Below, one piece after another: positions 9,849 through 18,127 of a stretch of 64,000 bases of DNA (position 1 is its first letter; each line of letters begins with the position of its first letter). The DNA is from JAVJSU01 sp040219275 (GTDB lineage Bacteria > Chloroflexota > Anaerolineae > Aggregatilineales > Phototrophicaceae). The position numbers and the translations under genes are program-made. The notes below the pieces were generated by a model, which worked only from the letters and a program-made list of their open reading frames with translations, had not been told where the DNA came from and searched no databases. The DNA lies in the NCBI GenBank assembly GCA_040219275.1, contig JAVJSU010000014.1, positions 43,928-107,927 on the forward strand, read 5' to 3'.

Positions 9849-10431
9849 GACGATAAAGCGACTCTCCTCATTTTGCGCCAGTGTCGACACACTTTTTTTT
9901 CCGCCACAGTCTGGCATTTTGGGAGTTTTGAGGGGAAAAACAGCAATTTTGTGGTTGGCGGTTCTGCCACTTTGTTGGCGGTTTTCAGTAGACAGTTGGC
10001 AGTAGGGTTGATGTTTGTTTAGGATAGCATGGATTGTTCGTGTGGGGTGAGCCAAATGCTCCGCCAAAAGGACTCAGTTTAAGACAGTGTTGAGTGCTGA
10101 GTGCTGAGCAATGAGTGAAAAGATGAAAAATTCACCACAAAGACACAGAGGACACAGAGGACACAGATAAAAGATTTTAGATAAAAGACGAAAGATGAAA
10201 AGCGTAACGCAGAGACGCAGGGAGCGCGGAGAAACGCAGAGAAAGAAAAGATGAAAAGCGAAAAGAAGAAAGACAGTACTGAGTTCTGAGCAATGAGTGA
10301 AAAGATTAAAAACATAACACAAAGGCACGAAGGCACAAAGAACGAAGGGAAAAGCAATCCTCTCCCCCTAGCCCCCTTGTGAGGCGGCGCAGATTCCTCA
10401 ATCGTGAGGTGTTGTAATGCTGACTAAGCGC
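9849..10431. other. Intergenic region with direct-repeat tracts, no gene seen
   Basis: 583 bases. From about 10125 to 10335 it is made of A/G-rich short direct repeats built on words such as ACACAGAGGACACAGA, AACGCAGAGACGCAG and GAGTGAAAAGATGAAAA. A fragment of the family-1 repeat (CTCTCCCCCTAGCCCCC) lies near 10360. Long open frames on either strand are compositional artefacts of these repeats. Confidence 0.6.
10125..10335. repeat. A/G-rich short direct-repeat tract
   Basis: Repeated ACACAGAGGACACAGA and GACGCAGGGAGCGCG-like words alternate with GATGAAAAGCG. The phrase CACAGAGACACAGAGA recurs near 25740 and a related CACAGACGGCACAGAG near 46220, so it is a dispersed word family rather than a local accident. 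Confidence 0.55.
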
Positions 10432-10440
10432 TTAGTCAGC
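10419..10440. repeat. Perfect 22-bp palindrome at a stop codon
   Basis: GCTGACTAAGC followed directly by its exact reverse complement GCTTAGTCAGC. The stop codon of the minus-strand propeller gene lies inside it. It could be a transcription-end hairpin or a protein site, but there is no T-run after it on the minus strand. Confidence 0.65.
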
Positions 10441-12429
10441 TACGTGGAAGGTGTATATGCGCAATGTGCCATCACGCATTGCAAGCGCAAGGGTATTACC
10501 ATCCGGCGACCACGCAAGATCGTTGACGGGCGATTCTAAGTTTACTGTGGCGATGCGTGAATTATCTGAGATATTCCAGAGTTCGAGCATATCGTCATAG
10601 GTCATGGCAAGCATCTCATTTGAATGCCACGCGATGTTTTTATAAGACGCGTCGATGTCCCAATTTATGAGTGTTTCGCCGGAAAGTGCATCAAACACGG
10701 CGATTTGACCGCTCCTAACAAGCGCGAGTTTCATCCCATCGGGTGACCATGCTATATCGAAAGTGCCAACCCATAAGCGATGGAGCAATTGTGCAGAATC
10801 ATCCCCAACCCGCCAGATTTGCATCACCTCACCGCCAGCAAACAGTGTCCCCTGTGGATTCCAGCGCCCGATGAGAATCGTCTCCTCCGTATTCATGCGC
10901 GCAATTGTCTGCCCTGTGGTGAAATCGGCAAATTCGATGGCTGAGTTTCCAAACGTGTGCGAGAAACGGGCAATTCTGCTTAGGTCAGCACTAACTTCCG
11001 CCACATTAAGGGAACTTTCATAAAGGGGTGTTGTGGTGTAAAAAAGCGGCTCAATCAGTGTGCCATTCGTCGCGTCGTAGTGGTCAATTCGCATCGTATT
11101 GGTGAGAACGGTGAAGTAAGTTGAACTGGTGATGAAGCCCGTGCTGTCGGCTAGCCATGATAATTGCACGCCTGTAATGTAGTGCTGTTGCGCCCGTAAT
11201 TCATAGTCTGCCCATCTATCATGGACTGTCCATAAGGGTGCTGGTGCTGGATTAGTGAGTAGCCCGTCACGCGACCATAACTGCATTGGATACATAGCGG
11301 GACCGATCCCTGCTGTTAATAAGCGCGTGCTATCCGGACTCCATGCCAATGTATGCGCCATGATTATCGGACTCACGCGCTCCGCCTGAACGACGCTCAA
11401 ATCGTTTGAATCCAGCATTATCCGATAACCATCACGCGTATATCCGGTTAGGTGATTAGCGTAGTCGTACAAACTGGATAAAGGGTGATAAAGATTGTTT
11501 TCCGCGAGAATGTCGCCCGTTCGCGCATCCCATAGATAAATTGTGGACGCGAAATCGCTAGTCCAGTCTAAAACCTGCGTGACGATGTGTTCATTATCAG
11601 GATGCCAGAGAATTGCGCTGTAATTCGTGCGGATACTTCCGTAGCCGGGATGATCCAACATAGCTAGTCTTGCTCCGGTAGCGGTATCCCAACTGATGAC
11701 TCCATCTGTGAGGATTGTCCCATCAGCATTCCAGAAAAATACGGGGCGACGTTCAACATGCTCTGTCTGTAGCTGAATCTGTTGCTCATTTGTGGAGCTA
11801 TCAAAAATCCCGAACACCGCACTTGAACTCTGGTCAATAATATACGACATCGCCACATAGCGGCTACCATCAGCATTCCAGAAAAGCGCGGATTGGCTGG
11901 CAAAGGTTTCATCAGTCACAAGTACTTCGCGGGTGCGTAGATCATATTGCGCTAATCGGGCGAGATGCTCAAATTGCATGTTACCTGTTTGCACATCGTA
12001 AACCTGCCCGCCGATGGCAAGATGTGACAATGTGGGATGCCAATTCATTTGAAGATAACGATTTATGTCAAGTTGAAAAATGTCGCTCCATGTGCGCGTA
12101 TCCCAGACAATAACTTTTGAGGTCTGCCCAAGATAAAACTCCACCGCTAGAAAACGCTCATCCGAATGCCATTTTAAAACGCTAATCCGGGCATCGTTTG
12201 TGGGCAAAAGTTGTTGCAGGTCGAGCGTGGCAATGCGCGTGTAGGTCTCGTTATAAACGATCAAAGCGGTGCTAGAAAGCACTGTGCCATATTGACCCGT
12301 CGGACTCCAATCCGTGATTGTGGGCAGACCGATACGCGCTACCTCGATGATTGAAGTTTCAGTTTGTGCATTGAGAGACAGACTGATCGGGAAAAATATA
12401 AGCATAATGAGGATGAGGAAGCGGCGCAT
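10432..12429 (-). CDS. Secreted WD40/TolB-like propeller protein
   Basis: 665 aa. A signal peptide (MRRFLILIMLIFFPISLSLN) is followed by WD40-like blades throughout, with repeated W-S-P-D-G / W-N-A-D-G turns (TDWSPTGQYG, FFWNADGTIL, AWSPDSTRLL, AWSPDGNTLAL) and strands such as IYLWDARTGD. Probably two propellers or one large one. Such proteins bind proteins or glycans outside the membrane; no enzymatic motif is visible. Confidence 0.78.
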   Translation of the reverse strand: MRRFLILIMLIFFPISLSLNAQTETSIIEVARIGLPTITDWSPTGQYGTVLSSTALIVYNETYTRIATLDLQQLLPTNDARISVLKWHSDERFLAVEFYLGQTSKVIVWDTRTWSDIFQLDINRYLQMNWHPTLSHLAIGGQVYDVQTGNMQFEHLARLAQYDLRTREVLVTDETFASQSALFWNADGSRYVAMSYIIDQSSSAVFGIFDSSTNEQQIQLQTEHVERRPVFFWNADGTILTDGVISWDTATGARLAMLDHPGYGSIRTNYSAILWHPDNEHIVTQVLDWTSDFASTIYLWDARTGDILAENNLYHPLSSLYDYANHLTGYTRDGYRIMLDSNDLSVVQAERVSPIIMAHTLAWSPDSTRLLTAGIGPAMYPMQLWSRDGLLTNPAPAPLWTVHDRWADYELRAQQHYITGVQLSWLADSTGFITSSTYFTVLTNTMRIDHYDATNGTLIEPLFYTTTPLYESSLNVAEVSADLSRIARFSHTFGNSAIEFADFTTGQTIARMNTEETILIGRWNPQGTLFAGGEVMQIWRVGDDSAQLLHRLWVGTFDIAWSPDGMKLALVRSGQIAVFDALSGETLINWDIDASYKNIAWHSNEMLAMTYDDMLELWNISDNSRIATVNLESPVNDLAWSPDGNTLALAMRDGTLRIYTFHVAD

Positions 12430-12583
12430 GTATATTTACCCGTAAAATTGCATGATGCACCCAGTTTAACGCGGGATAATGTATCGTCTTTGACGGGTCG
12501 GCGACGATTGCCCTATGCTTGAAGATTTTTTAAGAGGTAAAGAAGAAAGTGGACTTTACGAGACAAACTTCAACTCTACTAAA

Positions 12584-13885
12584 TTAGGGTATTGCCACCT
12601 CCACCGGTTGAGCGGTGAGCTGTTTCTGACGCTCGGATCGCCATAATACAATCGCGGGGAGTATGGCGACGAGGAACAGCGTCCCACCCAGCCAATAAGG
12701 CACCCTCGGTGAAATAGAAAATATTACCCCACTAGAAGCCGTCGCAAAAATCGTCGATAAGCTCGTCGCGGATTGATACCAGCCCAGCACCCCGCCACGC
12801 GCCTCATCCGGCACGGTATTCGTGGAGAGTGATTGCAAGGGTGGCATCATCAGTCCCGCACCAATCGCAAAAGGTACCGCCGCTAACGGACCAAGAAACG
12901 GCGATGCAATCACCGCGAACGTGTACATACTCAGCGCACGGAACATCGCGCCGACCACCACCAGAGTCGCGTCCCCATAACGGGCTAACATACGCGGCAA
13001 CAGCACAATCTGCGTAAAGAATTGCCCCATGCCAATCGTCGCCAGTAATAAACCGATCCCCAGCGTGACCATTTGCTCGCTATAGACACGGTTAATCAAC
13101 GTGAACCCGCCATGATGCAAGCCAGCATCAAACGACGTATAGCCACTAAACAGCACCGCATCACCATACAGCGCGAACGTCCCCTGCAAAATGCCCAACC
13201 CGAATTGCCCCATAAACGCCACAAACAGCACCAGCAACAACGGCATATTGCTCGCCACATCCATAAACGACAGCGTCGCCTTGCGAGAGGTGCGGTTGAA
13301 CTCGCGTTGTTCCGGTGAAACAGTTTCATCCAGCGTAAACCACGTCAAAATCACCGTGATCGTCGCCGCCACTGCCGCCACCAGAAACGGCGCTTGCTCA
13401 TTAAACGCGGCGGATAAAATGCCCCCGATTGCCGGACCAAAAATAAAGCCCACACCCAGCGCGGCGAAGATCAAACCGAGCGATTGCGTCCGCTTTTCTC
13501 GCGGGGTGATGTCTGTCACGTAAGCCTGCGCCACCACGATATTACCGCCGGTGATGCCGTCAAAAATCCGCGCGAAGAACAAAATGGCGATGCTCTGTCC
13601 ATACGCCAGCATCAAAAAGCTAATCACCGTGCCGATCTGACTGATAATCAAAATCGGGATACGCCCGTAACGATCAGATAAGCGCCCGATATACGGACCG
13701 GCGACGAATTGCGCGGCGAAAAATGACGAGACCAACAACGTAATCAATTGTGGCGACATATCAAAACGGCGCTGTGCATACAGGGGCAAAACGGGCAACG
13801 CCATCGACGCACCGACAATCTGTACGAAGACGATCATCAAAATAGTGAGCAAACGACGATCTGCGGATTTTAGACGTTGAAGCAT
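12584..13885 (-). CDS. MFS drug/proton antiporter-like transporter
   Basis: 433 aa with about 12 transmembrane helices. The MFS motif A GRLSDRYGRIPILI lies between helices 2 and 3, and the VAQAYVTDITPREKR loop matches the TetA/DHA1 exporter group. The central cytoplasmic loop contains SPEQREFNRTSRK. A function as an efflux pump in the cytoplasmic membrane follows from the family; the substrate cannot be read from the sequence. Confidence 0.85.
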   Translation of the reverse strand: MLQRLKSADRRLLTILMIVFVQIVGASMALPVLPLYAQRRFDMSPQLITLLVSSFFAAQFVAGPYIGRLSDRYGRIPILIISQIGTVISFLMLAYGQSIAILFFARIFDGITGGNIVVAQAYVTDITPREKRTQSLGLIFAALGVGFIFGPAIGGILSAAFNEQAPFLVAAVAATITVILTWFTLDETVSPEQREFNRTSRKATLSFMDVASNMPLLLVLFVAFMGQFGLGILQGTFALYGDAVLFSGYTSFDAGLHHGGFTLINRVYSEQMVTLGIGLLLATIGMGQFFTQIVLLPRMLARYGDATLVVVGAMFRALSMYTFAVIASPFLGPLAAVPFAIGAGLMMPPLQSLSTNTVPDEARGGVLGWYQSATSLSTIFATASSGVIFSISPRVPYWLGGTLFLVAILPAIVLWRSERQKQLTAQPVEVAIP

Positions 13886-14392
13886 AAATGGGTCTCGAAT
13901 TCATTTGCGAAAGCTAGGCAAGAAGACGTAATCAAGGCGGTAAAAATTTTCATCTACAAATAAGTGTAAAACGTGCCGGACGATTCCATGTAGTGCCAAC
14001 AGCACACATCCATCCATCACTTATCAAATACACATAATTATCGGGCGGACATCAATCAAGTAAATCACACGTTGTAATGGGCAAGTCTCACCATTGACGG
14101 GTGTAGTTGTGTGCTGTTTATCCCAAATTTATCCCAAGTTTATCCCCGCGACGGCAGTACAGGACTAAATACCTCTATTAAAATCTTCCGCACATTTGTA
14201 ACCTATAACCATTCTTAAGGCGTATTCTGAGATGTGGTTATGGAGGGGGCATGAATAACACGCTATACTAGTCCTCAACATCAAAAGTGCTGTTCGTTAC
14301 ACCGCGCCTACATCATAGCCATAACACACATTTGAGCAAGAATATGCACTAGCGACCCAACTTGATTAGCCAAATAGACCATTAAAACACCT
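13886..14392. other. Divergent intergenic region with phased repeats
   Basis: 507 bases between the divergent MFS and kinase genes. The only clear structure is three 11-bp direct repeats at 14117-14149, described separately. No open frame or RNA gene is convincing. Confidence 0.6.
14117..14149 (+). repeat. Three 11-bp helically phased direct repeats
   Basis: Consecutive units TTTATCCCAAA, TTTATCCCAAG and TTTATCCCCGC. The 11-bp period places each unit on the same face of the helix, as expected for cooperative binding of a regulator. They lie about 245 bases upstream of the kinase gene. Confidence 0.55.
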
Positions 14393-16969
14393 ATGTACCA
14401 ACGGTTGTCGCAATTACAAAAACTCTATATCACCCGACCCTACAGCACGCAATTAAGAAGCCAGATATTCTTTTTGATTGCGATAGTGCTCGCCATTCTA
14501 TTGTGCCTCCGCATCTTGCTCAACATCATCAATGATCCGTTCGTTCACGTCGCATATCCCGTGCTTTTAGCCGGTCTCATCGGTATCAGTTATCTAAAGC
14601 GATTCCCCAACCGTACACATATTGCGGAACTGTGCCTGATTGTGCTCCTGTTATTGTCACCGTATGCCGCCGCACTGTGGGATTCTAACGATGTATCCGC
14701 ACAGTTAATCCTCACAGGAACCCTCATCGCGCTCATCACCTGCGCGCTCTTATTTGAGCATCGGGTGACCGCCATTTTCTTCGGCATCAATCTGATAGGC
14801 ATCTGCGTCGTTTCTCTTATTCTGGAACAACCTATAGCAGACCTGAGCTTTAATCTGCTCAGTGTCGGCTTTTCCGGCTTGATGATTGTGCTTTTCGCGT
14901 ACTTACGAGACCTCAATTCCGCCCGAATTCAAGTCTTGATGGAAAGTGAAGCACGCTTATCCACATTGTTTGAAGCCGCATTTGAAACCATCCTCATCCA
15001 TGACGATGCCTATATCATTGACATCAACCGCGCCGGTGAAGAACTTTTCGGATTCAAAAAATCAGACATCATCGGAATGCACCTCTCAGATTTACTCGTC
15101 CGCACGCTCTCCATCCCAATGCTAGATACCCTCAATCGTGAGGATCTCGTCCCATTCGAATCCGTCGGCTTACATAAATCCGGCGAGGTCTTCCCCGTAG
15201 AGGTACTCACCCGCGCCTATGATTATCGCGGACAATTGGTGAGTGTCTCCGCCATCCGTGATATTACCTACCGCAAGAAAATGGAAGCCCGCCTCCGCCG
15301 ACAAATAGAAACCGAACAGATCATCGCCAATATGTCCCGCCTGTTTGCAGAAATTACGCCGGACGACTTCGATGATGCCATCAATGCGAGTCTGGAATTG
15401 ATCGGTGATCTCGCAGGGGTAGATCGCGCTTATGCCTTTGTACTTAAGGACAATGGCAAAACGCTCGACCATATTTATAGCTGGCAGGCAAATCGCGCAG
15501 ATGAAAATTTCGCCATGCTCCAACCCGGACCACTTGAAGGGTGGGGCTGGTGGATGAATCATCTGGTCTACCGTGACCATATCGCCGTGAATAGCCTCAA
15601 AGATTTGCCGGAAGATGCCAATGCGGAAAAAGTCATTTTTGAGGCGGGGAATGTCAAATCTCTGCTGGCGGTGCCGTTGATGTATCGACAGGAACTCATC
15701 GGATTCATCGGCGTGGATGCCACCAAAAACGAACGCCATTGGTCACACGAAGATGTCTCCCTGCTCCAGATTACGGCGGAACTCTTCGTCAACGTGATGG
15801 AACGCACCCGCACTGAACTTGCCCTGCGCCAGAGTGAACAACGCTTCTCCTTAATTTTCAGGAGTAGTCCCGTCCCCATTTGTATCCTCACGCTAGATGA
15901 TGGGCGCTTCGTGGATATGAATGACAGCTTTCTCGAACTCATCGGCTACACGCGTGATGAAATCAGCGGTAAGACCACCACCGCCATTCATCTCTGGACA
16001 GAACCCAATACCCGCCTGAACTTCATTGAACTTCTGCAAGAAAGCCCCGTCTTACGTGGCTCAGAAAGCAGTATCCGCCGCAAAGATGGCTCAACGCGTG
16101 ATCTACTGGTCTCAATCGAAAAAATCATCATCGACCATCAAGAATTGTTGCTGGTACTGGCGCTGGATATCACAGAGCGCAAACTTGCGGAGAAGCAAGT
16201 GCAAGACCTTTACTTAGAACGGGAACGGGTGCGGGTGCTCAACACCTTCATCAAAGACATCTCGCACGACTTCAAAACACCCCTCTCCGTCATGCGTACC
16301 TCGGTCTATCTCATCAAAAAACGCGCGGAACGCTCCGGCGACACACCCGATTGGCTTTCAAATGTAGATGACATCGACCTGCAAATTACCCGTATGCAAA
16401 ATATGGTCAACGATTTCATTATGATGGCGCGTCTGGAACGCAGTGAAAATTACAATCTCTACCCCGGCGATCTAAACAACCTGACCATGCTCATCATCAA
16501 TCGGCGCAAAACCACCTTCGATGAACGCCAACAGACGGTCAATATTGAGATGGACACGAACATCCCGGAAATTCCATTTGATAGCGAGGCAATGGGACAG
16601 GTCATAGACCGCCTGCTCATGAACGCCGCGCTTTATAGCCAGGATAAAACAGAAATAACCGTCCGTACCCGCGCCAATGGCAACTATGCCATCATCGAGG
16701 TTGAGGACAACGGCATGGGGATCAGTGAGGCGGATTTACCCCATATTTTTGAACGCCTCTACCGTGCCAACAAAGCCCGCACCAGCAACGGCGCAGGCAG
16801 TGGTTTAGGCTTGCCCATCGCACGGCAAGTCGTTCAGATACATCATGGAAGCATTGAGGTTGAAAGCGAAGTGGACGCAGGAACGACCTTCCGGGTACGC
16901 ATCCCTTATCAGCAACCGGACATCGCCCCAGAACTCAGCGCCGTACATGGAATCACGAAGGATGAGTAA
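14393..16969 (+). CDS. Membrane sensor histidine kinase, PAS-GAF-PAS
   Basis: 858 aa. Five or six N-terminal membrane helices (about 25-172) lead into a PAS domain (about 185-300, DITYRKKMEARL), a GAF domain (about 305-475, with SLLAVPLMYRQELIGFIGVD) and a second PAS (about 480-600, DITERKLAEKQ). The HisKA domain has the phospho-acceptor His625 in ISHDFKTPLS. The HATPase domain has the N box MNAALYSQ, the G1 box DNGMGIS and the G2 box GAGSGLGLP. It autophosphorylates and should pass phosphate to a receiver. No cognate regulator is adjacent; the next gene is a tiny membrane protein overlapping its end. Confidence 0.9.
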   Translation: MYQRLSQLQKLYITRPYSTQLRSQIFFLIAIVLAILLCLRILLNIINDPFVHVAYPVLLAGLIGISYLKRFPNRTHIAELCLIVLLLLSPYAAALWDSNDVSAQLILTGTLIALITCALLFEHRVTAIFFGINLIGICVVSLILEQPIADLSFNLLSVGFSGLMIVLFAYLRDLNSARIQVLMESEARLSTLFEAAFETILIHDDAYIIDINRAGEELFGFKKSDIIGMHLSDLLVRTLSIPMLDTLNREDLVPFESVGLHKSGEVFPVEVLTRAYDYRGQLVSVSAIRDITYRKKMEARLRRQIETEQIIANMSRLFAEITPDDFDDAINASLELIGDLAGVDRAYAFVLKDNGKTLDHIYSWQANRADENFAMLQPGPLEGWGWWMNHLVYRDHIAVNSLKDLPEDANAEKVIFEAGNVKSLLAVPLMYRQELIGFIGVDATKNERHWSHEDVSLLQITAELFVNVMERTRTELALRQSEQRFSLIFRSSPVPICILTLDDGRFVDMNDSFLELIGYTRDEISGKTTTAIHLWTEPNTRLNFIELLQESPVLRGSESSIRRKDGSTRDLLVSIEKIIIDHQELLLVLALDITERKLAEKQVQDLYLERERVRVLNTFIKDISHDFKTPLSVMRTSVYLIKKRAERSGDTPDWLSNVDDIDLQITRMQNMVNDFIMMARLERSENYNLYPGDLNNLTMLIINRRKTTFDERQQTVNIEMDTNIPEIPFDSEAMGQVIDRLLMNAALYSQDKTEITVRTRANGNYAIIEVEDNGMGISEADLPHIFERLYRANKARTSNGAGSGLGLPIARQVVQIHHGSIEVESEVDAGTTFRVRIPYQQPDIAPELSAVHGITKDE

Positions 16970-17165
16970 GCCTCGTTTTGTGGTAATCGTGTTTCTCATT
17001 ACCGCCATGTTTTTCGCCTGCGGTGTGTTCACACAAGAACCGGATAACATCCCCGCCATGCTGACGATGGGCGTGCTCTGTAGTATCATTCCGCTGGTTG
17101 GGTTCGCCTTTGGTTGGTATGCGTGGCGCACCGGCTTTTCACTCGGCATGACCCCGCGAGATTAA
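16962..17165 (+). CDS. Small two-helix membrane protein
   Basis: 67 aa, starting inside the last codons of the kinase gene (8-base overlap), which suggests translational coupling. Two hydrophobic segments, FVVIVFLITAMFFACG and a second around GVLCSIIPLVGFAFGW, are joined by a short polar loop. I recognise no family. The TAA stop lies in a 9-bp duplication made by the mobile element inserted immediately downstream. Confidence 0.5.
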   Translation: MSKPRFVVIVFLITAMFFACGVFTQEPDNIPAMLTMGVLCSIIPLVGFAFGWYAWRTGFSLGMTPRD

Positions 17166-17169
17166 TTCA

Positions 17170-17347
17170 CGTCAGTTCTGGATAAGCAAACGATCATGAT
17201 TGACAGTTATTTTTTGATAAAATACCATGAATGTCGTAGCTTTTGGCTCTTAGCTTTTAGTAAAAAGCGGTGTTTTTTCAAACTAAAAGCCAAAAGCTAA
17301 CGGCTAAAAGCTCTTTTTCGCAGATGTTCACCTTAAGCAGACTTCAG
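17170..17347 (+). mobile_element. 178-bp MITE-like element, copy 1
   Basis: Begins CGTCAGTTCTGGATAAGC and ends CACCTTAAGCAGACTTCAG. The ends form imperfect terminal inverted repeats, and an internal hairpin is built from AGCTTTTGGCTCTTAGCTTTT and CTAAAAGCCAAAAGCTAA. It is flanked by the 9-bp direct repeat ATTAATTCA (17161-17169 and 17348-17356). A second copy, same length and inverted, lies at 63669-63846. It encodes no protein, so it must be mobilised in trans. Confidence 0.75.
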
Positions 17348-17348
17348 A

Positions 17349-17795
17349 TTAATTCACTACTGTCCGCAGATTTTCCAATTGCTGACGATTCTCCTTGATG
17401 ATGTCGTATTGTTCCCACACCATGTCGATAATGCCATCCGGTACAGGATAGCGCATCGCTTCTCGGTAAGCATTTAACATCGATTTTCCGCTGGAAACAC
17501 ATTCCTCAAGCAACAACGATGCGTCGCCATCTTTAATCAGCGTCTGCATATTCTTCCAGCCAGCCTGTGAACTTTTCATCGCGTTGCTGGATGATTTCTT
17601 CGGATCACCGCCGAATTCGGAAACAACTTTACTCAGGTCATCCACGAAGGCTTTGTGCTTATCCGCGATATCCTTAAAAGTCGAGGTCAATAATGGATTT
17701 TCTACCGTTTCAGCCGCCTTTTCATAGGCGTTTAAGGCGTTCTGATTGGTCTGAATTAAACTGCTCATAGAACGAATCAGCGTTTGCGCTTTCAT
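17349..17795 (-). CDS. PA2169/DUF2383-family four-helix protein
   Basis: 148 aa, soluble and all-helical. The pattern LIQTNQNALNAYEKAAE ... HKAFVDDLSKVVSEFGGDP is typical of the PA2169 / DUF2383 family, a ferritin-like helical bundle of unknown biochemical role. AAAGGAG about seven bases upstream fixes the start. The stop codon overlaps the right-hand target duplication of the neighbouring mobile element. Confidence 0.75.
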   Translation of the reverse strand: MKAQTLIRSMSSLIQTNQNALNAYEKAAETVENPLLTSTFKDIADKHKAFVDDLSKVVSEFGGDPKKSSSNAMKSSQAGWKNMQTLIKDGDASLLLEECVSSGKSMLNAYREAMRYPVPDGIIDMVWEQYDIIKENRQQLENLRTVVN

Positions 17796-18127
17796 CTAGC
17801 ACTCCTTTTCTTAACAATACAAAATATGCCCGTGTTCAGGAGTTTATCCAACCACATGCGCGAAAATAACCTATAGTCAAGATGGCTTCAGGAGCGTCTA
17901 AACAGCAAAAAATGAGGTACTACTCCGAATATTCAAAGCAACATCTACGCGTTTACAGCGGGGAGGTAGGATAAATCCCACACTATCTACCATACCGGAG
18001 ACGGCGCAAATCGTCAAGAAAATACACGTCTCTCACATTATATGTTCATATGTTCATCCCGGAACCATAAAGTGAATCATCAGCCCCTCTGCAAATTTAC
18101 AGAAGGGCTGTGAGTTGTGTTTAAACT
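17796..18127. other. Intergenic region, terminator only
   Basis: 332 bases. Apart from the hairpin at 18081-18110 nothing coding or repeated is visible. Confidence 0.5.
18081..18110 (-). terminator. Hairpin after the tandem solute-binding-protein gene
   Basis: CAGCCCCTCTG and its near reverse complement CAGAAGGGCTG enclose a short AT-rich loop, 18 bases past the stop of the minus-strand gene. There is no strong T-run, so it may act by stem strength or as a processing end. Confidence 0.5.

Noticed and set aside
10125..10335. CRISPR-like array
   Set aside because: The repeats are short, unequal and have no unique spacers of constant length; no cas genes nearby.
10074..10357. Two Phe/Cys-rich minus-strand proteins
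   Set aside because: Their sequence is produced by the ACACAGAGG-type repeats read on the complement; no ribosome site and no conserved features.
14117..14149. A DnaA-box cluster / replication origin
   Set aside because: Units read TTATCCCAA rather than TTATCCACA and no dnaA, dnaN or AT-rich unwinding region is present.
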